Of a DNA stretch of 64,000 nucleotides, positions 10,318 through 22,596 are shown one piece after another (the first letter of the stretch is position 1; every line of letters begins with the position of its first letter). The translations under genes were made by a program, and so were the position numbers. Below the pieces are notes generated by a model. That model did not search any database. It was not told the origin of the DNA and saw only the letters and a list, made by a program, of their open reading frames with translations. The DNA is taken from positions 57,537,527-57,601,526 of the forward strand of contig OY720640.1 in the NCBI GenBank assembly GCA_963169105.1. Reading direction: 5' to 3'. This DNA comes from Ceriagrion tenellum. Its lineage: Eukaryota > Arthropoda > Insecta > Odonata > Coenagrionidae.

Positions 10318-10676
10318 AAAATTCAAACATGGCGGGTGAAATTTATAAAAGAAATTGTCATGAGAAAAATTCGGCCTGGGATCGAACCGAACTTGGATAC
10401 CGGGAGTCGAACCACGGACCTTTAGTTTTCCGACCAATGCGCAGACCACTACGCTATCCAGGCTTCCTAATTCCAATGGCAATTTTGGTGGATACAAGGC
10501 AACTAGATCTTAGGCCCTTGCGCTCCATCAAAGATGGCAATGCAAGGGAGAAGAGGACTTCAAAGAAGCCACAACCAAGAGTCAGTATCCTTCACCAGCA
10601 CTTATGCCGTGCTTAGCCATTTGAAATTCAAACATGGCGGGTGAAATTTTTGGAAGAAATCGCCATGAGAAAAATT
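10318..10676 (-). mobile_element. tRNA-like unit between 53-bp direct repeats
   Basis: Minus strand from 10463 down to about 10375: a tRNA-like stretch beginning GCCTGGATAGCGTAGTGG (A-box-like). It contains two B-box-like blocks (GGTTCGACTCC at 10403-10413 and GGTTCGATCCC at about 10377-10387), and its ends GCCTGG and CCAGGC can pair as an acceptor stem. The whole is flanked by direct repeats 10318-10371 and 10624-10676 that share CAAACATGGCGGGTGAAAT and GAGAAAAATT. The repeats are far longer than ordinary SINE target duplications. A tRNA-derived SINE within a duplicated locus is the likely reading. Confidence 0.65.
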
Positions 10677-13637
10677 ATTTCTTTACGTAAAATGCGTATT
10701 CGTACAGAAATAGCAGTTCCATGAAAATGTAAACTCGGTGAGTTCAAGCGCAACTTCGACGATATTCATGGTTAATTATGAATCAGGTATCTAAAGATGA
10801 TGAATCCTTTGCATTAAAATATTAGTGTCATTTTAAAATAAGCTATAAATAAACTGCTATAAAAATACTAATTGTGTAATTGTAATAACTTTCCACAAAA
10901 ACGTTGGAAAGGATCTGCCTTTTAACGTATCGAGTCCTCAGCTCAGCTATATCCCAGGATTTGTTAAAGTGCATCCAAAGAAATCAAATGTTTGAAAGTT
11001 AAACTAACACATTTAGCGAAATTCTTGCATTGTCAAGTGAAAAAAATAGAAAACGGCAATTACTGCAAAAATACTGGTGAGCAACACATATTTAGAAAAT
11101 GCAGCAAAAATCATACAATTCAAGCCCAAGCATGGGATTGAGATAATACAGATATCACAACCTTTCGTCATTCAAAAGTAACTTCATTAGGCCTTAATAC
11201 GAAACAGCGGAAATTGTGCAAATAAAAGTGAAAATTGCACATTAAACTGAGGTACATTACCAAATATCCAAAATATAACGGTCATTTTAAGTTGGCGTAA
11301 GAATTTTCGAGTACTTTGCACGACATTAAACCCCAGGAACTAGTAGTCAATAAAAGTTCAAATGGCTGATTAAAACTGAAGTACACTACCAAATAACCAA
11401 AATATAACGCTAATTTTAAGTTAACTAAAGCTTTATTGAGTACTTTACACAACATTAAACCCGATTAAGTGCCAAAGAACTAAGTTCCGATTAACCTAAA
11501 AAATTCTCGCCGGCGCGGTGATCCAAGGACATAAGTACCAATTGTAATGCACCCCTAGGAGCTTAACAATCCTTAACGATCGAGAAGTCTAATATTGCGA
11601 TACGGGTTCAGCTTCGAAATAAAATAATTCATTGAGTACTCCTTACCAGTTTAGTCAAGAGATCAAGGCCTCTTTCTTCGGGAAGGACACTATCCCATCT
11701 TCATGTCATTCCATCTTGTGTCAGTCTAATGGAGTAAGAGTGACCATTTCCATACTAGGGGTCGATGTCAAACTAAATAACAAGGCAATTGGAATATTAG
11801 ATCAAATAAATACTAATAGCTCTACTATGAGATTTTTCGTGATTGAATAAAACACTTTCAATCAATGTTTAGTATAGAAATAAGTTCAGGTACATCTTAA
11901 ACCCAAACGGTTTAGTTAAAAGGGGTTTGTAAGTTAATTAAAAGTTTTAAATTTTTTCAAGTTCTGCACGTTCAGTTTTAGATAATAATCAAAAAGAATA
12001 CTCAATCAAACAAAAAAATACAATGAAATTAGAAATATACTGACTAAAATGACTTAATGCGATGATTTTCACACCTGATTATATTGAACATATCAACTCT
12101 GCCTCCAAGGGATGTAAGTTTTGTTTTGCCCGTTACCAGATTTAAAGAAAGAGGAGACGAGAGAAAGAGGACATGAAATAAGCGTAGAATTACTGAATTT
12201 GCTTCATCAACGCCACGCTAAGCTCGAGCGCGTGAGCTCCCATGGGTTACATCTCCGCTTGCACTGGTGAAAACGAAGGGCAGGCGGAAATGCACTCGTA
12301 TGATGCCTCATTGCTGTTCTTGACGCTCTGTTTTGTAGGCGTAAGCATCAAATAAACAGTTCCAAATCTCATGCGAATATTTAATTCTCTTTCTCTTAAC
12401 CCTCTAAAAAAGGAACGAATCTCAATAAAAATGATTTATGGCTGCAATACGGAAATTCTTATAGATTTTTATATCTAGCAACGTGCCTATTTTCTAGAAG
12501 TGACGCGATATTTTAGCCTTCCTCTGCCCTCATTTGATTACGCATTATCATTCAAACATAATAAACTAGGTGCCATAAATTAGGTGCGACTACTAGTACC
12601 TAAAGTTCGTGTGGACTGGGTAATTACAAGCTGCGCTTCATTACACTTAATTTCCTTTTGATTGACTTCTTATTCCAATGCTTTTTCTAAGCACGATTTT
12701 AAAAATTCGCCTGACACAATTTTAGTAAAAGTAAATGGAAAGCTCTTGTACACTGGCAATGGAAGGGTACTGAAAGGAAAGTCTCTAAATACGACTATTA
12801 GAAATAGGTTTACTTAGAAACTCATACTTAACGCACGTGAAATTATTACGCCTCATTTTGACCTTAACATAAATGCAGATGTTAACTGCCTAAAGCCAAA
12901 CTAAAACGCTATAGAGGCAGTTATCTTAGTTTTTTACAATCCATTCTCGCATTACACCATACATCAGACACTAAGTCTCTTTCCAAAGATAGTCTAGCTA
13001 AAAAAAATGCATTGACAATAAAACTCATAAGTAAAAAAATAGATTATATTAATCGTATTTAATAAACGTCATTAAAAGCCATTTTTAAAAATAAAAACCA
13101 AACCCAACTATACAGATATTACTAACGAATCAATTTTTTCTGAATTGTGGCCCTACTACACTCCCGAATTCTACACTCTTTGAGAAGTCTTGCTTTAGAG
13201 AACGTAATGAGACGATGAAGTTTTAAGATTATCACTATAGCTAAGGCAGAGTAGAAGATGTGAAAATACAGTCGCGCACAAGACACATGTACAAGTAGCA
13301 CTAGCCACCAACATGATCTAGAAACTATATTACTCTATGACATTCACCAGAAAAGGCAATTCCAGAAATTTAAATCATTCACTAGAAAAGGCGATAAATG
13401 ACGACCGAATATAACGCTTAACAGCATTACTATCGTGCGTATTCACTGCTAGGGAATTGTCAGCCAGCTAATTCCAGAAATCGGCATATAGAAATTCCTA
13501 AGATATTGAATTAGGTCACCAATAAGAACTATTTAATGACACGTCATAACCGTAAGAATATAAAACTCGAGTTTTCCTTCTACGCAATTATTTTTCATTT
13601 TTTTATTTAATCTCTCCTACCCAGAATATAGCAGTGG
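10677..13637. other. No recognised gene
   Basis: About 3 kb of AT-rich DNA. A 72-codon plus frame at 11632-11850 (contains NGVRVTISILGVDVKLNN) is the only protein-like piece; its splice sites are poor and it was not called. Nothing else was recognised. Confidence 0.5.
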
Positions 13638-13712
13638 TGATAGTCCCACACAGGCGGTATTCGATTCCGCGACTCTCAGGTTAGCAGGCGAGGACTTTAC
13701 TCCGTCGCGACC
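13638..13712 (-). mobile_element. tRNA-derived SINE head
   Basis: Minus strand reads GGAGTAAAGTCCTCGCCTGC, then TGAGAGTCGCGGAATCGAAT and ACCGCCTGTGTGGG. This resembles the A-box/B-box head of tRNA-derived insect SINEs (consensus with GTCGCGGGTTCGAATCCC), with a mutated B box. A similar head lies at 54595-54685. Confidence 0.6.
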
Positions 13713-13920
13713 GGGGCGGACTCAATATATAGGTCCTCTATCCTCATTTCTCAAACGTACCTAAAATTTTCGCTTCAATCAACGATTTGTCTACTTCTAC
13801 AAGAAAAGAGAGCGAAAATAAGTTAAACAAAAAAGTAAAAAGTAGCCAAAAGCATACAAGCAGTCCAAAAATTTTTTAAGACCTTTTTTAAAGGTAAAGA
13901 CTACATACTGAAATTCACTG

Positions 13921-14020
13921 GAGCCGATGGCTCACACCGTCGGTTAAGTTCATAATGTATAACTAGTGTTATACATTATGCATGACTCAAGAGGCATAAC
14001 TAATGCTTCTTGACAGGCTC
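13921..14020. repeat. Three hairpins in a row
   Basis: Hairpin 1: CCGATGG (13924-13930) with CCGTCGG (13937-13943). Hairpin 2: CATAATGTATAAC (13951-13963) with GTTATACATTATG (13968-13980), 13 perfect pairs and a 4-base loop. Hairpin 3: CAAGAGGCAT (13988-13997) with ATGCTTCTTG (14003-14012), 10 pairs with one G-U. All fall within 90 bases, with tight loops. It could be the structured end of a mobile element or a folded RNA; no gene assigned. Confidence 0.85.
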
Positions 14021-15580
14021 TAATTATTTTACTATACACTTGTGCAGTTAACTTTTTCGCGTTATCTACCCATAAGAACATCTTTTGGAAAACATATTGG
14101 CATAGAATGAGAGAAAAAATATTTTCCTATGGAAAAGCCACCGTCTTGCTTCACTCACATTCCAAATACTACGCCGCACATCACCTAACCTAGCAAATAA
14201 TTTGAAAGGAAAACAGAGCTCCACCTCTTCATTTCAAAATTAATTTATCTCGTGACATTGGAATCATCCTCAGTACAAACTTCTCTAGAGTGAAAATAAT
14301 GTAGAAATAGTTAAAATATGAAAAATAAATTGTCTTAAGTGACGCCGTTTGATGATTAAATTTTACCAAGAAATGGATTAGTAATTGCAACTCCGGCACG
14401 GATAACTTTTAACCACCACGGGCGTTCCAATCATAAAATGTCTATTTTTTTCGACTACAGTAACTTCAGGAAAGTTTAATTCTTTCATCTCACGAGAGAG
14501 AAGCATTTTATCAGCAGGGTCGACCTCACCAAAGGATCCCGGAGGAAATGCGAGGGACGTCGAGTTTTATGAAGTTGCCCGACGAACCTGAAGAGGACCC
14601 ATTTAGAACTTTTTCCATCTAAGATTAGACGAATCAAATGCATGACATCAGACTAGAGGGAGCCGTTTCAAAAGGGCATTTCTTTAACCATCAACTCCCT
14701 GACGGTAATACGTGCTTTCGTGAATTGGATGAGATACCCATATACCCCACATAGTTAGTATCACTAAGGTTGAGTTAAGACGGCAAATTTTCATTTCATT
14801 TTATTTCCATTCATTTCATTTAAGCTTGATAATGTCTTTTGATGCGAACAAAGATGCAACGTTCTGAATTAACTGACAGCAATTTTAGAATTATGCACGT
14901 AACAATTGAATGCATCTAAATACTGCCATAAAATTTGAGTCCTGAAAATGAAAGTGCACGTAAGACCCAACAAATGGACGTTGCGCATGGGCGAAAGAGA
15001 TATGCAAGGGCACTGTGAGAAAAACAATTAAAATTAAACCATATTTCCAAACTAAAGAGAATCAAATATCAAAGCAATATAATTTTTTTAGATTCTCTCT
15101 CCCCAAAGGAGATCAAATGATGAGGATATATTCGCTAACTTCATAGCTACAAGTTATTATGCATACTTATTGCATACCAAGGAATTCAGCCCAGTCAAAA
15201 TGCTTGTTAATGCTTAATACTATTGGCGTATTAAATCCTAAGTTTCTTGCAATACGTTTAGATAGATTTTGAGAAATTAGGGAAGGATTCAAGAATGGAA
15301 ATGAATGGCACGTGTCAAGACAGTATTGCTCTTATTGGACCAAAACGAATATTAAGCAATTACCAAAACATTACAATCATATCGATTACATGAATTCTAA
15401 TGAAAAACAAATTAGTATTCCACAATTAATGCTGGAAATCAAATAAGCAGGTAATGCAGCAGATTAAAGATCACAGCTCTGAAGCTACATCACGCGCAAA
15501 GTCTAGTTACTTACAATTTTTCCCCGTGACCTAACTATAAATACATAAATATCAACAGATAACTCAAGGAGGAGATAGCA
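14021..15580. other. No recognised gene
   Basis: Contains a short TTTCATTT-type simple repeat near 14790-14820. Nothing else was recognised. Confidence 0.5.
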
Positions 15581-15588
15581 ATAAATAT

Positions 15589-16188
15589 TAGAGATGGGTC
15601 GAATTGCATTTTTCTCGAATTCGAATATCGAGTTCGAATATCTAATATTTGTTCGGATATCTCACTCGAATATCAAATAATACAAGGATGCCTTTTTGAA
15701 GAAGATTATAAGACTGTGGAAGATTTAAATATTTAATTTTTATTAGTATTTTACTATGTTAATCGCAAACCTTTAGTTAAATAAAGAAATCACAATTATT
15801 TTAAAAATTGAATTTGTAAAACGTAAGTGTCATCATGCAACGAGGAATCAAAAAAAGGACCAACCAACCTCGCGAGTGTTTGAAAATTCATTCATTTGCT
15901 TTTTCATGTAATTCCCCTGAAGTTATTATGGATTACATATATTTATACTTACTTAACTTGAAAGATGAAATTTTGTTTGAATTTGTACCAGCCAAATCTG
16001 GTAGACCAAACGCTTTGCAGCATGTAAGACCCAAGCGATAACAGCGAATTAAAAAAATTTTACAGTCGATTCGTGTAATATATTCGAGAGGGTGAAATTA
16101 TAAATTTGTGTTCTCGAATATCGAATAGTGCAAATAGCTCATTATTCGGGGTATTCGAGAATTCGACTATTTGAACGTCCCATCTCTA
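15589..16188. mobile_element. 600-bp hAT-like non-autonomous transposon
   Basis: Terminal inverted repeats TAGAGATGGG (15589) and CCCATCTCTA (ending 16188), with inner TCGAATTC-type repeats also inverted. The flanking octamers ATAAATAT (15581-15588) and ATGAACAT (16189-16196) match at 6 of 8 positions, both differences transitions, consistent with an old 8-bp target duplication. TIR sequence and duplication length fit the hAT superfamily (established pattern). The inner 68-codon frame at 15835-16041 shows no transposase motif. Confidence 0.8.
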
Positions 16189-16196
16189 ATGAACAT

Positions 16197-16962
16197 CATT
16201 ACCATTTTAGAACCAGGTGCGAATAAAACTGAAAACCAGTATTCACTTTAGCCGAGACGAAAAAGTTACTAACTTTTTCGCATTTAATGTTGCCAAGAAC
16301 AACAAATACTTTTTAAAAAAGTTAATTTTGAACCTCAAAGTAATATACATCAGCTATTTGCGATCCAAACTGGCATGAAAACGATAGGGTATTAATATTT
16401 CTGGATCAATGAAAGTTAATGGTATGGAAAGTTCCAGTATTCAGAAATAAAGTTATGCCATCGATTTTGTCATGGAAAATTAAATGCTCGCTATAGTGGA
16501 ACAGCTTAGTGAAAATCAGCTGAAAATATTATGGACTCACTATGAGCTCTTTATATCCGAAGTTTGGATTTGCCAAAACAAAACATTTTTAATGGTAAAA
16601 TTAATCGTAGGCTCAATAATCTGAAGCAAATAAAAATGTTATGCACGTACAATGAAACCTTTGACTTTTTCTACACTCAATGATTTCGTGTACAGTAAAT
16701 ATTAAATATTTAAAAAAAAAACAATTCCAAAATTTGAATGCGGATGAATAACTAATCCATGCTCATGTTACAAAGTACACGTCTCATTAAAGGGAGAATG
16801 CACTGAGAGACCCACTAATAAGAATCATAGAGGTAGATAAAAACTAAATAGAATAATTCATGCTCACATGCCTTTCATCGCGAATACTAAACCAGTGCCT
16901 GAATCTATTCTATGTCAGTGTCTCCGTTAAATATTTTTCCATTTGCTGGGAGTTTTTTTTAG
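16197..16962. other. No recognised gene
   Basis: AT-rich; nothing recognised. Confidence 0.5.
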
Positions 16963-17119
16963 GGAATGCCCCACCGAGTGTAGCACAAAAGAGGTCTCTA
17001 AAGTAATCACATGGCAAAATCTAATGGAAAAGGGCTTCACGGTTGCGCGACTTTCAAAACAATTCAAAAGCATTCACGCCTTTCGAGGGTCAGGAATTTT
17101 GGATGGCAATAAAACAGTT
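16963..17119 (+). CDS. Candidate exon, unknown protein
   Basis: A strong acceptor (GAGTTTTTTTTAG ending at 16962) is followed by 52 open codons reading ECPTECSTKEVSKVITWQNL, then MEKGFTVARLSKQFKSIHAF and RGSGILDGNKTV. The frame enters in phase 2 and would leave in phase 0 at a weak donor (GTT then GTATGA). Composition is protein-like. Without a good donor or homology this may be a transposon fragment or chance. Confidence 0.28.
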
Positions 17120-17229
17120 GTATGAACTTCATTTGGACCGACACAGGGGATTGCGATGCCGAGAGTACAACCAAATAAAATGCCAGATTCAAAAATGAAA
17201 TACCCTAGGAGCATAAACTTTTTACGGTA

Positions 17230-18188
17230 ATGGCACGCCTATTATCAATATTGTGAAGCATTAACGGTTCACAAGTATCTATAATTCCCTTTAGCCTAAT
17301 TAAATTATTATTATCACTTTTGTGATCGAACCATTTATTTCAGAATTTTGTTACACTTATTTTAATATCTTGACTATTTGACTAAAATTGAATATAATAA
17401 AAACTGATTTTTGATAATGATGATTTTGATTTCATTGATTGATATTGATAATGATGATTTGAAATGATATTTGACTAAACTTTAATTATCTACTTTAAAA
17501 TTTAAAATTTTTACTAAAGTTAGTTATTTAAATAAATTGACTAAACTAATTTGACTAAAGTTAGTTATAAAATTTTAGTCAAACCAACGAGGGAAGCCCA
17601 CTCTTAAACCTCTTAAACTCATGAGGAAAACGAACACTTTGTCACATACGGTGTTCGAAAAACTTCCAGTTTTTGAGTACGGGATAATAAGATTCGAGAC
17701 ATATTGTCACGGTTACTAATTCTGCCAGGTAAATGGTAGGTTCGTGGGCGGTTCTGCTTCCAATATCGCCCACCACGGAGTCATCATGCAATGTTTTCTT
17801 CTGATCGTTTTACTCTCTATTTATTTTTTTTTATTTATACTATCTGCCTATTTATAGTTGCTCTCTTTACGGTACTTTGCGCATATTTTAGGGTCACTTA
17901 TTTGTAACATTTCCATTTTTATGGCTCTTATTGCTTTCCTACCTCCGGCTTACATATAATTCTTTTTCAAACACAATCTCACCCTGCTATCAAACCTCAC
18001 AGATTTCTCTGCCTAATTTTGCTACCTTTTTACAACTTTTCCTATCGGATTTCCTTTTTCAGACAAAGTATCAATAACCTCCCCATTTACTATTATAATT
18101 GGTGGCACTTCTATGAGAGAAATTGTGGAGCACACACGATTCCCAAGTATCTATGATTCCCTTTGACCTACTAAAATTACTATTATCC
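17230..18188 (-). repeat. Dispersed repeat, copy B, between direct repeats
   Basis: 17630-18105 is the reverse complement of copy A at 8960-9635. Around it lie direct repeats 17230-17317 and 18102-18188 that share CAAGTATCTATAATTCCCTT-type sequence at about 75-80% identity. The left interior (17390-17590) is low-complexity TTGACTAAA/GATAATGATG. The flanking repeats could be LTR-like ends, a segmental duplication, or a second repeat family split by insertion. Confidence 0.65.
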
Positions 18189-18535
18189 ATACAGCGTGCG
18201 TTCTGGCTCTCCTTAAATTTATCATGTTAACGTAAACTTACAGAAGTGTTAAATGATATAGTTAGCAGGAGAGATACATATAAAACTATATTTTACAATT
18301 CCCTTCAGCTTAAAAATTTCAAGAAAGCATGTACATTCCCTAGATATCCATATAATATAATGACATGAAATATTTCAAGATGAGGAATTTTGTAAGATTC
18401 GTCACCTAGAAAAGAACAATTAATAACACTAATATAATAACAATAATAACACTTAAGTTTGCTCATAAACGATCATATTGAAAAAGGAATTTTTTTCAAA
18501 CTTCCGGGTTCCGCCTGGAATAGTGAAACGATTAC

Positions 18536-18730
18536 CTCCCAATGTGTTGAGGGCTCCAAGAAGCTCCTCAAAGCGATGCATTTCTACCGCTTCAGATAGC
18601 TCGTATTGCGATTTCAGGGCAAGATCCTGCAGCATGAATAAATGCCTGAGTATGCGAAGGGCTATAATTTTCAACATTTCCGTTCCAAGCCCCACGAGCA
18701 AAACCCTTTCAAAAGGTCGAAACGAGAATC
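18536..18730 (-). CDS. Predicted internal exon, unknown helical protein segment
   Basis: Minus strand: the acceptor follows a CTAT-rich tract ending TTTTTGAG; the donor is GGGAG then GTAATC. The exon is 195 bases, phase 1 in and phase 1 out, with 64 full codons. The peptide reads FSFRPFERVLLVGLGTEMLK, then IIALRILRHLFMLQDLALKS and QYELSEAVEMHRFEELLGAL: strongly amphipathic helices, not a known motif to me. Phase matches the exons at 25017-25076 and 29004-29139 upstream on the same strand, so it may continue the gene starting at 32453. The donor is only moderate. Confidence 0.5.
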
Positions 18731-20279
18731 CTCAAAAATAGATAGATTGATAGATAGATACTTACTGATCATTGCCTTTGATACAGATAAAATAGTTACA
18801 AAAATATATAAATTTTGCATGTGAGCTTTATGTAGCTCTAAAGGTTTCCCTGTTTGGAGCTAGCATCATAAAACATTAGTGCACGAATGTGATGTTTAGT
18901 TTTAGTAAAAACATTTAGTTTTTGAAAGTTATTATTTAGTAATTGTAATAAGATTTAAGAAAAACAAAAAAAATATATTTTAAAATTTTTTGTGCCGATA
19001 GCAATATTTTGCATATTAATATTGTCTTATAATAAATCAAATCTAAGAATAAGGTCTATTTAAACCAACAAAAAGAGCCACATTTGGTCGAAAATAAACT
19101 GAAATAAGTGTTAATGATTGGATCAAACCTTCTAAGAGTCCACTAAGTCAGCGATTTTAAAGGATTTTAAAATAATAACATATAGATTATTCACCTTCTC
19201 ATAAAATGAGCAGTCGGTAGAGAATAATGTGCTATGAAATGCCAGAAACTATGTAAACATAGCAAAGGCGCCACGCAAGCAATTTAAGAGAATCAACGCC
19301 TAAAATTAATGTTGCATAAGAAGATATTGGCACTGCCTCATTTTCTATGACAAGAGACAGCCTAAAATACCATACGTTTGCTAGTTAAGTTTAACATCTA
19401 GCACCATTTGTTCGGTTTTTTGTATGGTAGTAAGTGACACTTATTAGTGAATGCCCTGATCTCGCAATAAAAGCTATTGTTCACTTTCCGCAGAATTATA
19501 TTCACCGACCAAGGTTTCAACATGGCCCATGTTATTTTCTTGAATACCTTGTTCTTGTCAATTTAGCACTTTTTACAAGAGTTGCACTTCACTTAATACC
19601 GGATTGAAGTAGAGGATCTAATTTATCTTTTTTATGGCTTAGAATTCCAGCCAGAGTAGCGGGGTTATAAAATGACACATTTATTTTTTCTTTGGGAAAC
19701 TGTCGAGCGAATTAACTGCACTCACAAATCAAGGGGTCATGGGCACCGAAGTCACTTTTTTTAACAGCCACTCACTTGGGAGTCTTCGTTTATGTGTAGC
19801 CATTTCCTCTTTCTTACAGTTCAGACGACTTTATTACTTCTTTCGTACATAGACATAAGTCTTTCCTCTTTATAATTCCTTAGATTCTTATATATATCCT
19901 CTTTCTTACTTCATATGACATCTTTTGTTTACTTTCCACAGAATATAAGTCTGTGAAGAGTAAACAAAAACTTTTATTGTGAGATCATGGTATCTGTACT
20001 TCAATTCCACGAAATATCGCCTGATACGCTTAACTTAATTATTAGTGAATGATTTCTAGCGTTGACAAAGAATAAAACCTAATGCGATAAATAATAAAAA
20101 AATTAACTAAAATCATAATATTTCAGCAATTTTAGCTTGATGAGCGGCTCAAAACTCTCAATTCGGTACAATGTTTTCCACAGGTTCATCAATCATCAAT
20201 TTTCACCATTTTATCGGTTTGATAATGAACATTTCTCCCCCGTAACTACATAATACTTTTAAGAGAGTTAAGAAAATGT
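18731..20279. other. No recognised gene
   Basis: A GATA/TAGA tetranucleotide run lies at about 18740-18762. Otherwise AT-rich with nothing recognised. Confidence 0.5.
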
Positions 20280-20741
20280 GAATGGATGGGTTGGGTTTTT
20301 AAAGAACCATGTCGCAGAGACTCTGCAAGAAGAGAGGCTCGCCGGTGAGAAAGGAAAGCGTGAGAAGAGGAATTCAGATCGGAATAGACTTACGATGCCT
20401 CGAGAAAGAGAGAGGCGTCACTACGCTCCGAGGGGCGGCGGTGTAGTAGAACCTCCAGCGGGACAACTGCAGAGGAAATGAGATGAGGAGAGGCATCGAG
20501 GGATAGAAAATGGAGAGCATCGCCTCCAGCGTTTGTTTGTGTGGGTAGACGGGTTTGTGTAGATGACGGTGGCAAGATCGTTAAGGAAATGTGGACGGCG
20601 GAGAGACGGAAGGAGCGATATTGACAAGTATCGACCAAGGCTTGGAAAATAAATTCCGGCGTGCACTTGATTTTTGCTCCGAGGGAATAGGCCACGTCCA
20701 CGGTTATTTCTGAAAAGCCTCGGCTGGTTCCGAATAAACAT
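20280..20741. other. GC-richer, CpG-containing segment
   Basis: Distinctly GC-richer than its surroundings, with many CpG. Open frames exist on both strands (minus 20390-20741, plus 20278-20481), the minus one ending at a GTAAGT with poor exon bases. No motif was recognised. It could be a promoter, an untranslated exon or a repeat. Confidence 0.35.
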
Positions 20742-21209
20742 TTTACTGAATGATTGATTTCAAATTCTTTGCCACATTATTTGCGGGTCAGCATTGTAAA
20801 ACTTGAAAGATTAGAGATTTGAAGTAAATACCCGTGCCCCATTCATTTAGGAGTGACATAAAGTCATATAAAAAACCTAGGGCTAGTAGGCCTTCAAAAT
20901 TGGCTCTATTTAAATAATTTTCTTAGGTATATCCATGCTTTACTCCTTCACTTAAATCACTTTCTTGAAATGCTTCATATATGTTCCCCTTTTCGAAAGA
21001 TTCCCAGTTTTTTTTCAACGAGTTTGTCGTTATACTAGATTTTCGCTTCCATATACATAAAAAAATAATAACTATGGAACGATTTCCTATTCTTTTGAGT
21101 CCCTTCCACCACCTAAGAATTTCTAGGCCAAATCCTTCCTCTCACGCCATTCAATCTACTATCATGAATTAAAAAATTAATGGTTTCACTAAGGTGAAAT
21201 TGTAGAAAA
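20742..21209. other. No recognised gene
   Basis: AT-rich; nothing recognised. Confidence 0.5.
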
Positions 21210-21370
21210 CAAAACTTTGTCTTCCACAGATTTATTTTTATGAGTACAACCGGTTTAAATAGGTACGCCATCATCAGGCACACACGAAAAAAAAGAAAAA
21301 AATTGAAATTTTCACTGCCGAAAACGGTTGTACTTATAATAAAAAATCTGTGGAAGACAAAAAGTTTGGT
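21210..21370. mobile_element. Foldback element, TCTTCCACAGATTT family
   Basis: The left arm (from 21210) AACTTTGTCTTCCACAGATT and the right arm ending near 21370 are reverse complements, with GTACAACCGG and CGGTTGTAC inside. Same family as the inner pair of 7745-8200 and the piece at 60626. The left arm read on minus keeps CCTGATGATGGCG and the palindrome CCGG followed by TT and GTAC, but has TAAA for G-AAA. Confidence 0.8.
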
Positions 21371-22357
21371 TTACTTTAATCCAATATCATATTTTTTTAC
21401 TCAGCTTAGATTCATTTTCTCCACCTGGCCAAATCTAAACAAGCACACTCTTTTTATTTACGCCCAATACTGAAGCGTCCAAACCACGTTTTTATGGCCC
21501 ATTTCTGACCCAATATTTTCCACATATACCGCAAACACTTCTCAGAAGCTGCTTCACTTCTCGTTCCATTCCTACAACATTTAGCCTACTCCTAAGGTTA
21601 TCGCGACATAACGAGTTTTGCTACCATGTAATGGATTCAGGAGGCAAACACTTTCTTTATACGTGATATTCGCTTCCATTAATATTAGTAAAAAGCAAGC
21701 GTTCTTTAAGGAAAAAATACGGAAAAATCGCTCTCAGAGATAAATAATCGTGGAAAAGAGGCTATATTTTAATTTATATTTCCAGATGAGAATTTGAGAG
21801 CAAACAGAGAGGACAATGATGTGACTTTAGAATGACTTTGATCTGTTCTTCAGACGTTTGAGAATATTTTCCGATACCCGTGTACCGTCAAAAAAAACGC
21901 GGCGACGGAAACTATTTTGCAAGAATATTGAAACTGAAAAGGGTGCTTCCATATTGGCAGTCATCTTGTATTTCTTAGGACACCGTTGTTTCTTCCATTA
22001 TACCCGAGGCTCCTTCAATTTCATCCACGCGCACGAGAGGGAAAAGGAAATGGCGAATGGAAATGTAGAATGATTGCATCAAAGAGAATATTCGGTGAGA
22101 TAAGGTATACGTAATGACTTATCGTAATATAGAGAACTCAGAAAAAATATAGAACAACACAAAAAATATGTATTTGAAAGTCCTTGCACAAAATATGAGC
22201 GTTTGACTGGAGTTAGGCAGGGATGACCAAACTCACACCTTTATCAAAGTTTCACGTGTTCATAATTATGAAGCAAACCTATATTGTGGATAATAGTACT
22301 CAAAGAGATATGCACCAAAAATAACAAATAACATAAAAAGAGGTCTTACCTAACACA
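21371..22357. other. No recognised gene
   Basis: Nothing recognised; a 71-codon plus frame at 21858-22073 has no motif. Confidence 0.5.
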
Positions 22358-22504
22358 TTAGGTATGTCCAAAAATCTTACGGACTTTTGCTCCACGCATT
22401 CCGGCAACATTAAATAGATCGTCCTTCATAAAAACGCTAGCATAATCATATCCACTTTGAGTAAAATATTCTGATGTGGTTTTCCTATAAACACTGTACG
22501 CCAT
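22358..22504 (-). CDS. Short candidate coding frame below a promoter-like cluster
   Basis: ATG at 22504 in a fair context (A at -3, G at +4), with an in-frame stop three codons upstream. It encodes 48 residues: MAYSVYRKTTSEYFTQSGYD, YASVFMKDDLFNVAGMRGAK, VRKIFGHT, then TAA. Composition is protein-like. A GTAAGA at 22380 could instead make this a first coding exon ending after MRGAKV in phase 1. CRE, CCAAT and E-box sites lie about 95-135 bases upstream. I do not recognise the peptide; a micropeptide, a first exon or a pseudogene remnant are all possible. Confidence 0.4.
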   Translation of the reverse strand: MAYSVYRKTTSEYFTQSGYDYASVFMKDDLFNVAGMRGAKVRKIFGHT

Positions 22505-22596
22505 ATTCGTTGTTTAATATAAAATATCTTCTTGAAACAGTCTCTTTTACAGTTCTTCCCGTGCTTACTCGGCTTCCGTCTCTCGCTCAGCAAAAA

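Noticed and set aside
10375..10463. Functional tRNA gene
   Set aside because: The T-stem does not pair well, there are two B boxes and no clear anticodon arm; a tRNA-derived repeat fits better.
11632..11850. 72-codon plus frame faintly like a PTB-type strand order (NGVRVTISILGVDV)
   Set aside because: The likeness is weak, the flanking splice sites are poor and the frame ends in a stop just after the match.
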